From an uncultured Pseudanabaenaceae cyanobacterium (GTDB taxonomy: Bacteria > Cyanobacteriota > Cyanobacteriia > PCC-9006 > JAAUQQ01): 64,000 nt of DNA. Position 1 is the stretch's first letter. Each line of letters starts with the position of its first letter. This document shows positions 27,148-35,093 of this stretch, piece by piece. Where the stretch lies: assembly GCA_937949725.1 (NCBI GenBank), contig CALECT010000032.1, forward strand, positions 1 through 64,000, written 5' to 3'. The notes beneath the pieces were generated by a model. The model made no database searches, was not told the DNA's origin, and saw nothing but the letters and a program-made list of their open reading frames with translations. A program made the translations under genes and the position numbers.

Positions 27148-27524
27148 CTCAACCCAACCTCCGCAATCTCCTCCAACACCCCTTCCAAATCCTCAAAAAC
27201 CTGCTCATTCGTAAACCGCAAAACTGTCAAACCCTGCTCTCGCATCCAAGCATCGCGAATCCCATCCGCCTCCCGCTGCTGCTCATGCACCTTGCCATCC
27301 ACCTCCACCACCAACGCAGCAGCATGACAATAAAAATCCGCAATAAAGCGACCCAAATTATGTTGTCGGCGAAACTTCGCATTGCATAGCCGCTTCACCC
27401 GCAAGCATTCCCACAGCAACAATTCCGCAGGCGTTTGCCGCAGCCGCAGCTCCAAAACGCGCTGCATCAACACCGGCGGAATCCGGCGGCTACAGGCTCC
27501 AGACAAAAGACGTTCATCAGTCAT
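27093..27524 (-). CDS. DUF559 (Vsr-like) endonuclease-domain protein with repeat-derived tail
   Basis: A 143-residue paralogue of the protein at 353-745. The shared core is LLLWECLRVKRLCNAKFRRQHN, GRFIADFYCHAAALVVEVDGKVHE and VLRFTNEQVFEDLEGVL. After the normal end of the domain the frame runs through the palindromic repeat, adding a Pro-rich tail (SSPPAPLLKERGDVN). Its 5' end, including the start codon, is partly duplicated at 27784-27840. DNA-nuclease fold expected; role unknown. The association with repeats on both sides is notable. Confidence 0.87.
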   Translation of the reverse strand: MTDERLLSGACSRRIPPVLMQRVLELRLRQTPAELLLWECLRVKRLCNAKFRRQHNLGRFIADFYCHAAALVVEVDGKVHEQQREADGIRDAWMREQGLTVLRFTNEQVFEDLEGVLEEIAEVGLRQESSPPAPLLKERGDVN

Positions 27525-27760
27525 GTCTGTAGGCTGCCCACATAGGCCTCTTCCCCTAACCCCTACTCCTAAAGGAGCAGGGGGACCGAGCCACGTAGCG
27601 CTACCCCTCTGTCAGATAAGTTTAAACGACTTCCCCCCCTCTCCTTTCGCACGGATCGAACCAAGTCGCATCACAACCCCGTAATACCTGTGGATCTACG
27701 TCACCCCGCTCCTTTAGGAGAGGGGCCGGGGGAGAGGATTCTTGCCTCTTCACTCCCCCT
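27490..27760. repeat. Repeat-bearing tandem duplication, unit A
   Basis: Unit A starts within the 5' end of the DUF559 gene, passes through a left-arm repeat (about 27549-27600) and a right-arm repeat (about 27698-27740), and ends CTTCACTCCCCCTCATA. Unit B at 27784-27989 repeats this order but lacks about 60 bp between the arms (about 27616-27686 of unit A). Confidence 0.82.
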
Positions 27761-27783
27761 CATAATCAGAAAAATACGACAAC

Positions 27784-27989
27784 TACAAGCCCCAGGCAAA
27801 AGACGTTCATCAGTCATGTCTGTAGGCTGCCCACATAGGCCTCTTCTCCTAACCCCTACTCCTAAAGGAGCAGGGGGATCGAACCACGTAGCGTCACCCC
27901 CCTGTCATACCTGTGGATCTACGTCACCCCGCTCCTTTAGGAGAGGGGCCGGGGGAGAGGACTTTTGCCTCTTCACTCACCCTCATACC
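27784..27989. repeat. Repeat-bearing tandem duplication, unit B
   Basis: Unit B begins TACAAGCCCCAGGCAAAAG, matching the 5' coding end of the DUF559 gene. It carries left and right repeat arms and ends CTTCACTCACCCTCATA, which includes the stop and last codons of the gene at 27973-29253. The corresponding end of unit A therefore looks like a copied gene 3' end. Confidence 0.82.
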
Positions 27990-29253
27990 GCAACGGCAAA
28001 TCCCCCCCATCTGCCGTCTCCTCAAACTCATAACTAAACGCCAACGACATCTTCCCCTCCGGCGTCACCTCATAAACCCACGTCTCCCCCGGACAAACTT
28101 GCGACTCCAAACCTAACAGTTGCTTAGGCCACTTATCACCCTGCTTCTGCGCCTTCGCTTGCAACACCTTCTGCGTCAGCTCTAGCTCCAGCATCCGCCG
28201 ACTGCCCTTTGTTGCCACTACCTCTGCAAAAGGCTGTGCAGTTTCGTCGCCCAAGGAATTCCACCAGGCAACCTGGCTCAGGTCTAGCTCTGCGAGCTCT
28301 CCAGAGCTGCACATATTGAAATCTTCCAGCTGCTGGTAATGGTCATCCATCACCCGCGCTGTATCCGCCGCCGACAAGCTGAACAACAGGCTCTTGAAAG
28401 GACCGGGCTTTTCCTCTTCTCCCAACTGCTGTTCTACAGTTTCCCCAGAAGCAAGCTTTTGCATCCCCTCATACATCATCCAAGTCTCAAAGCCCAAAGC
28501 TTGCTGACCAGCCTCCTGGCGATTTCCCGCCAGTAATTGCTCTGCCAACTCCACTGACACCCCATCCAAATGGCGCAACACCCCGACCTGGTTCTGCTCC
28601 ATCAGCAACGACGTGAGATAGCTGAGCAAATCAGGGCGTTGCTTAAGGGGCTCATGTAACTTCTGCGCGATCGCCAATACCTCCAGCATTTCTTCGGGCT
28701 GATTGTTTTGGCTGTGGGCGATCGCCTCCACCAGCAACAACTTATTCAACCTGCCCAAATTCAAAAAACTAGACAGCGCATAGGAGGAAAGATCTGCCAT
28801 TCTCTCTGGATCTTGCTCCCACACCGGCGCTTCCGCAGTGGCGAGATGCTGCTTGACCGCATCGAGTTCAGCCTGATGCTGCGCCAGAAAATCCGTCAGT
28901 TCCGCTGGCACAGGCTCCAAGGGACCTCCGGTCTTTTGCTCCTGGCTCTCCAAATAATTTCCTAAAATTTCGTGAATCGCTGCGAATGCCTCAGCCTTTT
29001 GCTCATCCACCTGGGGTGTAGTCTTGCTCTGCTCTGAGGAAACCATGCCAAGACGGGTGCTGAGCCGATCCAGCTCACGAGCGGAATCGTTGGTTTCGGT
29101 CACAGGGAACTGGGCAAAGAATTCGGTGGCGTTCTCATCTAGTTCCGCCCTCTGCTGACTTGCCACCGCCTTACCCACACCCAACAGTGCGACGGTGAGC
29201 CCAATCAGCCCTAGGCCCGACAAAAGCAAAGACTTGACCAACTTGTTAGACAT
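27973..29253 (-). CDS. Hypothetical anchored protein, 426 aa
   Basis: One N-terminal hydrophobic segment (about residues 8-30) is followed by a long, mainly helical, Glu/Gln/Leu-rich region and a short beta-rich C-terminus with one Cys (QVCPGETWVYEVTPEG). It is probably an inner-membrane-anchored periplasmic protein. I recognise no family. Its last codons lie inside the duplicated repeat block, so the C-terminus may be recent. Confidence 0.72.
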   Translation of the reverse strand: MSNKLVKSLLLSGLGLIGLTVALLGVGKAVASQQRAELDENATEFFAQFPVTETNDSARELDRLSTRLGMVSSEQSKTTPQVDEQKAEAFAAIHEILGNYLESQEQKTGGPLEPVPAELTDFLAQHQAELDAVKQHLATAEAPVWEQDPERMADLSSYALSSFLNLGRLNKLLLVEAIAHSQNNQPEEMLEVLAIAQKLHEPLKQRPDLLSYLTSLLMEQNQVGVLRHLDGVSVELAEQLLAGNRQEAGQQALGFETWMMYEGMQKLASGETVEQQLGEEEKPGPFKSLLFSLSAADTARVMDDHYQQLEDFNMCSSGELAELDLSQVAWWNSLGDETAQPFAEVVATKGSRRMLELELTQKVLQAKAQKQGDKWPKQLLGLESQVCPGETWVYEVTPEGKMSLAFSYEFEETADGGDLPLRYEGE

Positions 29254-29554
29254 TGAGGTTGAAAGAAACAGCTGTGATTCGCGGATACAGCCTCTAGCAT
29301 TCCCAAATCCCGAAACCCTTTACCAGAAAGCTTTTCGCTTACATCACGACTAGAAGGTTAGTCCTTTGGTACCAGCTCTTCTAGTCCTTCTTGAAGCGAA
29401 GTTAGGAACATTGATCCATGTGCTTTCCAGACAGGTCTCATAAAGTGAATACATCGGCAAACAACGCAGCGGCCCACAGCTACAAACGTTAGCTAGCAGC
29501 CAATGCCTTGCTGAACTTGTTCGCTCCTCACCACAACCTCTTCGGAGTTATCCA
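29254..29554. other. Divergent region with an ACTAGAAG/CTTCTAGT dyad
   Basis: 301 bp between the hypothetical gene and the Spy-like gene. Eight-base perfect arms (29349-29356 and 29378-29385) form a dyad about 170 bp before the Spy-like start. It could be a protein-binding site for stress control or a leader structure; the sequence alone does not decide. Nothing else is seen. Confidence 0.35.
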
Positions 29555-30046
29555 ATGAAAATTCGCACTACTGTTTTACTGGCTGCTGCAACCCTAATCA
29601 TCCCCATGGCAGGTTCCCTGCTGACCCCTAACGTGGTTGAAGCTCGTGGTAACCGTGCTCAAACCATCGCCATGCGTGGTGGCAAAGACCTCACTCCCGA
29701 GCAACGCGAAGCCAAGCGGGCTGAGCGGGCTGCCAAAATGAAGGAAGCTCTGGGCCTCTCCGATTCCCAAGTTGCGGCTATCCAGGACATCAAAGAATCC
29801 TATCGGCCTCAATTCGAAGCCCTTAAGGAGCGCGCCAAAGCCCTGAAGGAAAGTGGTGCTGACCGCGAAGCGATGCAGCCCATCCGCGAAGAAAAGCGTG
29901 CCCTCAAAGATGCAGTGAAAGCTGAAGTCGCCACCATCCTCACCCCCGAGCAGCAAGCTAAGCTTGAAGAGCTAAAAGCTGAGCGTGGCGAGCGTCGCGG
30001 CGGCGGTCGTCGCGGTGGCCGTCGTGGTGCTGACGCTAACTCCTAG
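29555..30046 (+). CDS. Spy/CpxP-like periplasmic LTxxQ protein
   Basis: A 163-residue exported protein. A signal peptide (about residues 1-30) is followed by two LTxxQ-type motifs: LTPEQREAKR (about 46) and LTPEQQAKLEEL (about 130). The helices between them are rich in Lys/Glu/Arg/Ala, and the tail is Arg/Gly-rich (RGGGRRGGRR). The family gathers Spy and CpxP, periplasmic chaperone-like or envelope-stress proteins. The RGG tail is unusual for Spy and could bind nucleic acid or anionic polymers (speculative). Followed by a strong hairpin at 30080. Confidence 0.85.
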   Translation: MKIRTTVLLAAATLIIPMAGSLLTPNVVEARGNRAQTIAMRGGKDLTPEQREAKRAERAAKMKEALGLSDSQVAAIQDIKESYRPQFEALKERAKALKESGADREAMQPIREEKRALKDAVKAEVATILTPEQQAKLEELKAERGERRGGGRRGGRRGADANS

Positions 30047-30079
30047 AATCACCCCTAGGAGCAACTCCTAGAAATTTGC

Positions 30080-30120
30080 GAGGCGCTTTAGACTGGCCGC
30101 TAAAGCGCCTCATTTCTATA
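30080..30120 (+). terminator. Intrinsic terminator after Spy-like gene
   Basis: An 11-bp perfect stem GAGGCGCTTTA / TAAAGCGCCTC with a 10-nt loop lies 33 bp past the stop, followed by ATTTCTATATTGTT. The stem is strong and the U-tract moderate. The remainder of the gap to 30375 shows no convincing feature. Confidence 0.8.
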
Positions 30121-30375
30121 TTGTTGTCTGTGATGTTGTGCTTACATCAAAATCGTTATACTGCCGAGACTTTGGAAATACTGCTTATTTAGGTCTGATA
30201 GAGTTCAGTCGCGAGAATGGAAGACTGCTGAACTGAAGCATGAACGGACTTCTAAAAATCGAACTGGCGATGGACTTCCTAAAAGGCTCCATCCCAGCAA
30301 TCGGCAACGCCCCTCTTTGAGTCTTGTGGGACTTGTACCCATAGGTGCAGGCCCAAGCAGACGAGGCCCAATCCA

Positions 30376-30768
30376 TCACACAGGCTCCGCCTCAAGATTC
30401 CTGACGACCACACGAGAGCTGGGTGGCATCCAATCCTGGGGAGACGTGGTTGTGGCTTGGATATAGATCCCCAGTTGCCTTAGCATCTGGCTGAGTTGGC
30501 GATCGCTCAAGTGAATCTCACATTCCTTGCTGAGGTGATAGTTGAGCCAACTAATGGTCCAGCGTCGAAAGGGATAGCCCAATTGGCGGGGAGAGGCAGT
30601 GGCGATCGCTTGAAGATGTTGGCGATAGGATGGATTGCTCAAGGCCGGTTGTCCTTCACTTTGGAAAACAGACTGTTTAGAAACGGAGTTGACGGTTGCA
30701 GTAGTGCGACTGGGAGTGAGCCCAGGCGAAAGAATCGTTTGCGATGGGAGCAGAAGCACGAATTTCAT
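30376..30768 (-). CDS. Small protein with winged-helix (IS630-transposase-like) segment
   Basis: A 130-residue product whose central part (about residues 50-105: HLQAIATASPRQLGYPF, RRWTISWLNYHL, LSDRQLSQMLRQLGI) has the pattern of the winged helix-turn-helix in IS630-type transposases. The catalytic domain is absent. The first 45 residues are low-complexity and overlap a decayed secreted-protein gene. It is either a small DNA-binding protein derived from a transposase or a transposon remnant; I lean to a remnant. Confidence 0.5.
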   Translation of the reverse strand: MKFVLLLPSQTILSPGLTPSRTTATVNSVSKQSVFQSEGQPALSNPSYRQHLQAIATASPRQLGYPFRRWTISWLNYHLSKECEIHLSDRQLSQMLRQLGIYIQATTTSPQDWMPPSSRVVVRNLEAEPV

Positions 30769-31057
30769 CCTTCAATAGTTGACCTGAAAAGCGACCTGTT
30801 GAACCCTGTAGATTGGCTTGTGCGAAGACTTGGCCAATCATCAATTCCTGGCGAAAGCCCCAGTCAATGTTGAAAGCTGAATCATTGATGACTGGGAAAA
30901 TTGAGTCATTGTTCCACACTGTTTCCCAGGAGTAACCGCCGAGCTATGGATCGCTCAGGTTATGCCCTTCCGAGGGCAAGGCTGCAAACGATGCTTGAGC
31001 CGTAACCACTTGGGCTGTCATTAGGAGCGCGGCAAAAATACGGGAGATCAAATTCAT
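30677..31057 (-). pseudogene. Secreted-protein gene interrupted by an in-frame amber codon
   Basis: ATG 31057 opens a signal peptide of about 25 residues (ISRIFAALLMTAQVVTAQ, then ASFA). After 37 codons a TAG (30944-30946) interrupts the frame. The same frame then continues open for about 90 codons (LGGYSWETVWNNDSIFP onward, Asn/Ser/Gln-rich like other exported cyanobacterial proteins). Upstream signal peptide and downstream body make best sense as one gene with a nonsense codon. Family not recognised; it overlaps the HTH frame at its 3' end. Confidence 0.6.
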
Positions 31058-31236
31058 CGTTGCTTCCTCTGCGATCGGGAGTCCCTAGAAATGAGGGCTG
31101 GACAGCAGCCAATTTGCTGGCATATCTACAGCCTGTGGCGCTTGCCTGAATCTGCTCTGAAGCCTATCTGAGGCGTTTTGAATGTTTGCCTGAAAATTTG
31201 CTGAATTGAACAAGTTGCCTCTCAGTAGTGCCGGTT

Positions 31237-32211
31237 TTAGCCGCTATTGCGCGATCGCCAAACCCCAGGAGGCACATCCAAATGACGCTTAAAGGCTCGA
31301 TTAAAGGCCGCGAGGTTTTCGTAACCGACTTCTGCGGCGATCGCGCTGATGTTCTTCTCACTGTTATTCAACAGGCGGCTAGCCACATGAATTCGCCACT
31401 TCGCGACATAGCTCATGGGGCTTTCGCCCAAAGTGGCTTTGAAGCGCGCTGCAAACCGCGATGGAGAGAGAGCGACCGCTTGGGCCAAGCGCTCAATTGA
31501 CCAATCATGACCCGGTTCGGCATGGATCAGGGCGAGCGTCCGACCCACGATAGGGTCACGCAATCCGGTTAACCAGTTGCTTTCCTGGTTGTCCAACTGA
31601 GCCATATAGGCTCGCACTGCCCCTGCACAAAGCAGTTCCAGCAGGCGCTCCACCATAAAGTCACTGCCCGGTGCAGGTTGCTCCAACTCCTGGGCAAGTA
31701 AGTGAGCAACCCCGCCAAGATTTTGAAAGGTTGTCGTTTGGGAGACGGGGGCCTTGAGGGTGGGAGGCAAGGCGGCAAACAAGGGATTGAGGTGGATGTC
31801 ATGCAAATAGAAAACACCGCAAAGGCAAATAACGGAGCTACCCGGTTCATCCGGGGGACAACGAAACGGAATGTCTGCACCCTTCAGAACATCTGCGACC
31901 TGCAAGCTCTGGGAATAGGAACCTTGGGCAATCTGGTGAGAGCTGCCGTTGAAGCAGATCACCATTTCGCCCGCATTGACCACCAATGTCGGCTGATCCG
32001 GGTTGGGGGTGGTGAGTTCAATATGGCCACGCTCAACGAGGTGAAAGGCCACCGCCCGAACACCAGGCTTCACGTTCATCAGTTGGGCAAGCTTTGCTCC
32101 TTCGGGGACTGCGATCGCCCAGGGAGCCACGTAAGACTCGCGCAGCAGCGTGCTGCCACAGATTCGCAATGAATCCAGCACATCACTGAAAATATCAAAA
32201 TTAGGACTCAT
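31237..32211 (-). CDS. AraC-family regulator with N-terminal cupin domain
   Basis: A 324-residue transcription factor. The N-terminal cupin-6 type sensing domain (about residues 1-210) includes CLCGVFYLHDIHLNPLFAALP. The AraC DNA-binding domain has two helix-turn-helix motifs (about 220-318), with LAQAVALSPSRFAARFKATLGESPMSYVAKWRI and EVGYENLAAFNRAFKRHLDVPPGVWR. It is divergent from the MAPEG-SDR-amine oxidase-RidA genes, with 164 bp between starts. The arrangement suggests it controls them, probably in response to a small organic ligand (inference). Confidence 0.93.
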   Translation of the reverse strand: MSPNFDIFSDVLDSLRICGSTLLRESYVAPWAIAVPEGAKLAQLMNVKPGVRAVAFHLVERGHIELTTPNPDQPTLVVNAGEMVICFNGSSHQIAQGSYSQSLQVADVLKGADIPFRCPPDEPGSSVICLCGVFYLHDIHLNPLFAALPPTLKAPVSQTTTFQNLGGVAHLLAQELEQPAPGSDFMVERLLELLCAGAVRAYMAQLDNQESNWLTGLRDPIVGRTLALIHAEPGHDWSIERLAQAVALSPSRFAARFKATLGESPMSYVAKWRIHVASRLLNNSEKNISAIAAEVGYENLAAFNRAFKRHLDVPPGVWRSRNSG

Positions 32212-32304
32212 GGCAGTCGTTTCAGCAAAACAAATAGGCTTTTAGGTGATTTATATTCTTGCCTCCCTTGATTAAACTGCATTCTATCGGCGCGAACAAC
32301 TCTG

Positions 32305-32328
32305 ACTCCATAGAATGTCTGATGGAGT
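32305..32328. promoter_or_regulatory. Candidate operator dyad ACTCCAT-N10-ATGGAGT
   Basis: Seven-base perfect inverted arms (32305-32311 and 32322-32328) lie 47 bp before the MAPEG start and 94 bp before the AraC-type start, in the only shared promoter region. AraC proteins more often use direct repeats, so the link to that regulator is tentative. Confidence 0.4.
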
Positions 32329-32375
32329 GAAGGTCTGGTTGAGTCGCCCATACAACTAGAGGCAGGAAGCGAAGC

Positions 32376-32774
32376 ATGACACCCGAATTATTTTGGTTAA
32401 CACTCACCGTGACCATGACCGCATTGTTTTGGATGCCTTATATCGTCAACCGCATGGTGGAGGATGGCGTATTAGGCGCAATGGCTAATCCCAGTTTTGA
32501 TGCAGCCCCCAAAGCTGCCTGGGCCGATCGCATGACCCATGCCCACAGCAATGCTGTGGAGAACTTAGTGATCTTTGCGCCGCTGGTCTTGATGCTGGCG
32601 ATCGCCAATGTCTCGACCCCTGCCACGATCGCGGCCTGCCAGCTCTACTTTTTTGCTAGGCTGGCTCACTACATTATTTATTCTCTAGGCATCCCCTTTC
32701 TGCGCACAGTGGCCTTTATCGCAGGCTTTGTGGCTCAAATGACCCTGGCGTTTGCTTTGCTGGGGGCGGCGTAG
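32376..32774 (+). CDS. MAPEG-family membrane protein
   Basis: A 132-residue protein with four transmembrane helices (about 4-24, 55-75, 80-100 and 108-130). The loop between TM1 and TM2 carries the MAPEG pattern: WMPYIVNRM near the start, then HAHSNAVENLVIFAPLVLM. The superfamily includes microsomal glutathione transferases and related eicosanoid enzymes, and bacterial members may use glutathione to detoxify lipophilic compounds. First gene of the run divergent from the AraC regulator; 97 bp separates it from the SDR gene. Confidence 0.88.
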   Translation: MTPELFWLTLTVTMTALFWMPYIVNRMVEDGVLGAMANPSFDAAPKAAWADRMTHAHSNAVENLVIFAPLVLMLAIANVSTPATIAACQLYFFARLAHYIIYSLGIPFLRTVAFIAGFVAQMTLAFALLGAA

Positions 32775-32871
32775 GTTTATCAAATGACTAGGCTCTCTCC
32801 CAAGGGTTGGTTTTATATCGCGTTACGGCTGAGCAGTTTGGATTGTTGTCAAACCCCACCCCTAGGAAATC

Positions 32872-33561
32872 ATGGCTGAGCAACAACCGTTGATGATCGT
32901 GGCTGGGGCCGGGCCAGGCTTGGGCCAATCCCTAATGCATCGCTTTGAAGCGGGGGGCTATAGGACTGTGGGGTTGGTACGAACAGTACCGCCGGAGAAT
33001 CCGAGCAAGCTAGATTTGCGGCAGGTCGATATGGCAGATGCTGAGGGAGCGATCGCCCTCATTACCGATCTGATTTCCACCTATGGACCTCCCAAAACGG
33101 TTATTCACAACACCGCTGAATTGGTCATACAACCCTTCGCTGAGACGACCCTAGAGGACTTCGAACGCTGTTGGTCTTCCACTGTCAAGGCAGCAGTTGT
33201 CTTAGCCCAAGCCGTGATGCAGCCGATGGTGCGAGGTGGCGGCGGTGCGCTGATTGTCTCTGGGGCGACGGCTAGCTTGCGAGGTGGGGCAAGGTTTTCA
33301 GCCTTTGCCTCAGCCAAGTTTGCCCTGCGGGGATTGACTCAATCCTTGGCGCGGGAGTATCAGCCAGCGGGGGTCCATGTGGTCCACGCCATCTTGGACG
33401 GTATCATTGACACGGAGCGGAGCCGTCAGTTGCATAGCTTGGACCCAGCCAAGATGCTCAAGCCTGAAGATATTGCTGAAGCCTATTGGCAATTTGCCCA
33501 CCAGCCCCGCTCGGCCTGGTCCCATGAGGTTGATTTGCGCCCCTGTTCGGAGAACTTTTAA
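32872..33561 (+). CDS. SDR-fold oxidoreductase with Tyr-to-Phe at the catalytic site
   Basis: A 229-residue short-chain dehydrogenase/reductase-like protein. The cofactor-binding glycine motif is GAGPGLG (about 12-18), with NTAEL in place of NNAG, and Ser in VSGATASLRGG. The normal YxxxK catalytic pair appears as F145-A-S-A-K149, so the usual tyrosine acid is missing while Lys is kept. It may act by another mechanism, bind cofactor without classical redox catalysis, or be non-enzymatic. A ribosome-binding site (TAGGAAA) precedes the ATG. It lies between the MAPEG and amine-oxidase genes. Confidence 0.88.
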   Translation: MAEQQPLMIVAGAGPGLGQSLMHRFEAGGYRTVGLVRTVPPENPSKLDLRQVDMADAEGAIALITDLISTYGPPKTVIHNTAELVIQPFAETTLEDFERCWSSTVKAAVVLAQAVMQPMVRGGGGALIVSGATASLRGGARFSAFASAKFALRGLTQSLAREYQPAGVHVVHAILDGIIDTERSRQLHSLDPAKMLKPEDIAEAYWQFAHQPRSAWSHEVDLRPCSENF

Positions 33562-33606
33562 GGCCAATCATCTCTCAATCAGATTCTTCCAAAGCGACAT
33601 AGCTTA

Positions 33607-34686
33607 ATGCAGACCGATGTTTTGATTGTGGGTGGCGGACTCTCTGGGCTTTCCTTGGCTCGTCAGCTGCAAGGAGCTGGGGTGGATTATCACTTGGTGG
33701 AAGCGCGATCGCGGTTCGGTGGTCGCATCCAAACCCAGTTCGTTGAATCCCAAGGCCAAACGGGCTACTTCGACACCGGCCCGGCTTGGTTTTGGCCCGG
33801 TCAGCCCCGCCTGGAGAAGCTGGTACAGGAACTGGGCCTCAAAGTATTCCTACAATATGCCGAGGGCGAGTTGAACTTTGAAGATGAGCGAGGGCAAGTC
33901 TTTCCGGGGCAGGGCTATGCATCCATGGCAGGCTCCTATCGTTTAGATGGTGGGTTATCGAAGTTGGTGGATGGGGTGCGTCAGCAACTGGATTCTGCTG
34001 CACTGTCCCTGGGGGAGACTGTCACAAAACTGGAGCAAACAGCGGCTGGGATTGGGGCGACCTCGGTGGATGGTGAGGGGCAGGTGCAAACGATTCATTG
34101 TCAGCGGGTGGTGTTGGCACTGCCACCTCGGGTTGCGGCGGAGCGGATTGTGTTTGAACCGGAGCTGGAGGAGGGGGCGATCGCAGCCATGACCAACATC
34201 CCCACCTGGATGGCAGGCCAGGCCAAGATTATTACCATCTACAATTCTCCTTTCTGGCGAGAAGCCGGATTCTCCGGTGACGCCATGAGTCGCCGTGGCC
34301 CCCTAGCAGAAATACACGATGCCTCTCCAGCAGAGGGTGGTCCCTATGCCCTGTTTGGTTTCGTCGCTATGCCAGCCCAGGTGCGCCAGCAACAATCCGA
34401 TGCGCTAAAGCAAGCAGCAGTGGAACAGCTAGGCCGACTGTTTGCTAAGGATGCTCTGCAACCGATTGAGGTGATTTTGAAAGACTGGGCCTTTGAGCCC
34501 GAGACGGCTACGCCGCTGGATGCCCAGCCGATGTATAGCCATCCAGCCTATGGTTTGCCCCATGCCCTCTCCAATCTGTGGCAGGGCCAGCTGATGTTGG
34601 GCTCGACGGAGGTAGCTGCAAATTTCGGAGGTTACTTGGAAGGTGCGCTGGAATCTGCTGAAATGGTGTTCCGCAAGCTGATGTAA
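33607..34686 (+). CDS. FAD-dependent amine oxidase (MAO-like)
   Basis: A 359-residue flavoenzyme of the amine-oxidase family. The N-terminal dinucleotide-binding motif is VLIVGGGLSGLSLARQL (GxGxxG at about 9-14), followed by RSRFGGRIQTQ. Substrate-side segments include YSHPAYGLPHAL. The C-terminal FAD motif is STEVAANFGGYLEGALESAEMV (about 337-358). It is shorter than typical MAO (about 450) but complete at both ends. It starts 45 bp after the SDR gene and ends 26 bp before the RidA gene. Expected reaction: oxidation of a primary or secondary amine to an imine with H2O2 release. Substrate unknown. Confidence 0.9.
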   Translation: MQTDVLIVGGGLSGLSLARQLQGAGVDYHLVEARSRFGGRIQTQFVESQGQTGYFDTGPAWFWPGQPRLEKLVQELGLKVFLQYAEGELNFEDERGQVFPGQGYASMAGSYRLDGGLSKLVDGVRQQLDSAALSLGETVTKLEQTAAGIGATSVDGEGQVQTIHCQRVVLALPPRVAAERIVFEPELEEGAIAAMTNIPTWMAGQAKIITIYNSPFWREAGFSGDAMSRRGPLAEIHDASPAEGGPYALFGFVAMPAQVRQQQSDALKQAAVEQLGRLFAKDALQPIEVILKDWAFEPETATPLDAQPMYSHPAYGLPHALSNLWQGQLMLGSTEVAANFGGYLEGALESAEMVFRKLM

Positions 34687-34712
34687 CGCAACCTGTTTCC
34701 CCAAGGAGAAGT

Positions 34713-35093
34713 ATGAGTCGTCGGTTGATTTCCAGTGGCTCGGAGTTCGAATCTAAGATTGGCTATTCCAGGGCCGTGGTGGATGGAGACTATGTTTTTG
34801 TCTCTGGGACAACGGGCTATAACTATGAGTCCATGGCGATCGCTGATAGCCCAGTTGAGCAAGCGGAGCAGTGTTTTCAAAATATTCAAAAGGCTTTGCA
34901 ATCCGCTGGGAGCAGCTTGGACCAGGTGGTGAGAGTGCATTACATTTTCCCAAATCGGGATGACTTTGAGCCCTGCTGGCCTATTTGCCAGAAGTATCTT
35001 GGGGTGGCACGCCCAGCGGCGACGATGTTTGTGGCTGGGTTGATGGATGATCAGATGAAGTTGGAGATTGAGGTAACGGCGCGGGTGGGTTGA
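34713..35093 (+). CDS. RidA/YjgF/YER057c/UK114-family imine deaminase
   Basis: A 126-residue RidA-family protein: SKIGYSRAVVDGDYVFVSGTTGY at the start, VRVHYIFPNRDDFEPCWPI in the middle, and ARPAATMFVAGLMDDQMKLEIEVTA at the end. The usual substrate-anchoring Arg is in the ARPAAT segment. RidA proteins hydrolyse reactive enamine/imine intermediates. Coming 26 bp after an amine oxidase, it probably clears that enzyme's imine product (inference). Strong ribosome-binding site (AAGGAGAA). Confidence 0.92.
   Translation: MSRRLISSGSEFESKIGYSRAVVDGDYVFVSGTTGYNYESMAIADSPVEQAEQCFQNIQKALQSAGSSLDQVVRVHYIFPNRDDFEPCWPICQKYLGVARPAATMFVAGLMDDQMKLEIEVTARVG

Noticed and set aside
27490..27989. Insertion sequence
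   Set aside because: No transposase frame, no terminal inverted repeats around the whole block; tandem duplication of gene ends with repeats explains it.
34740..34760. GTTCGAATC resembling a tRNA T-loop
   Set aside because: It lies inside the RidA coding frame and no acceptor or anticodon arms can be drawn around it.
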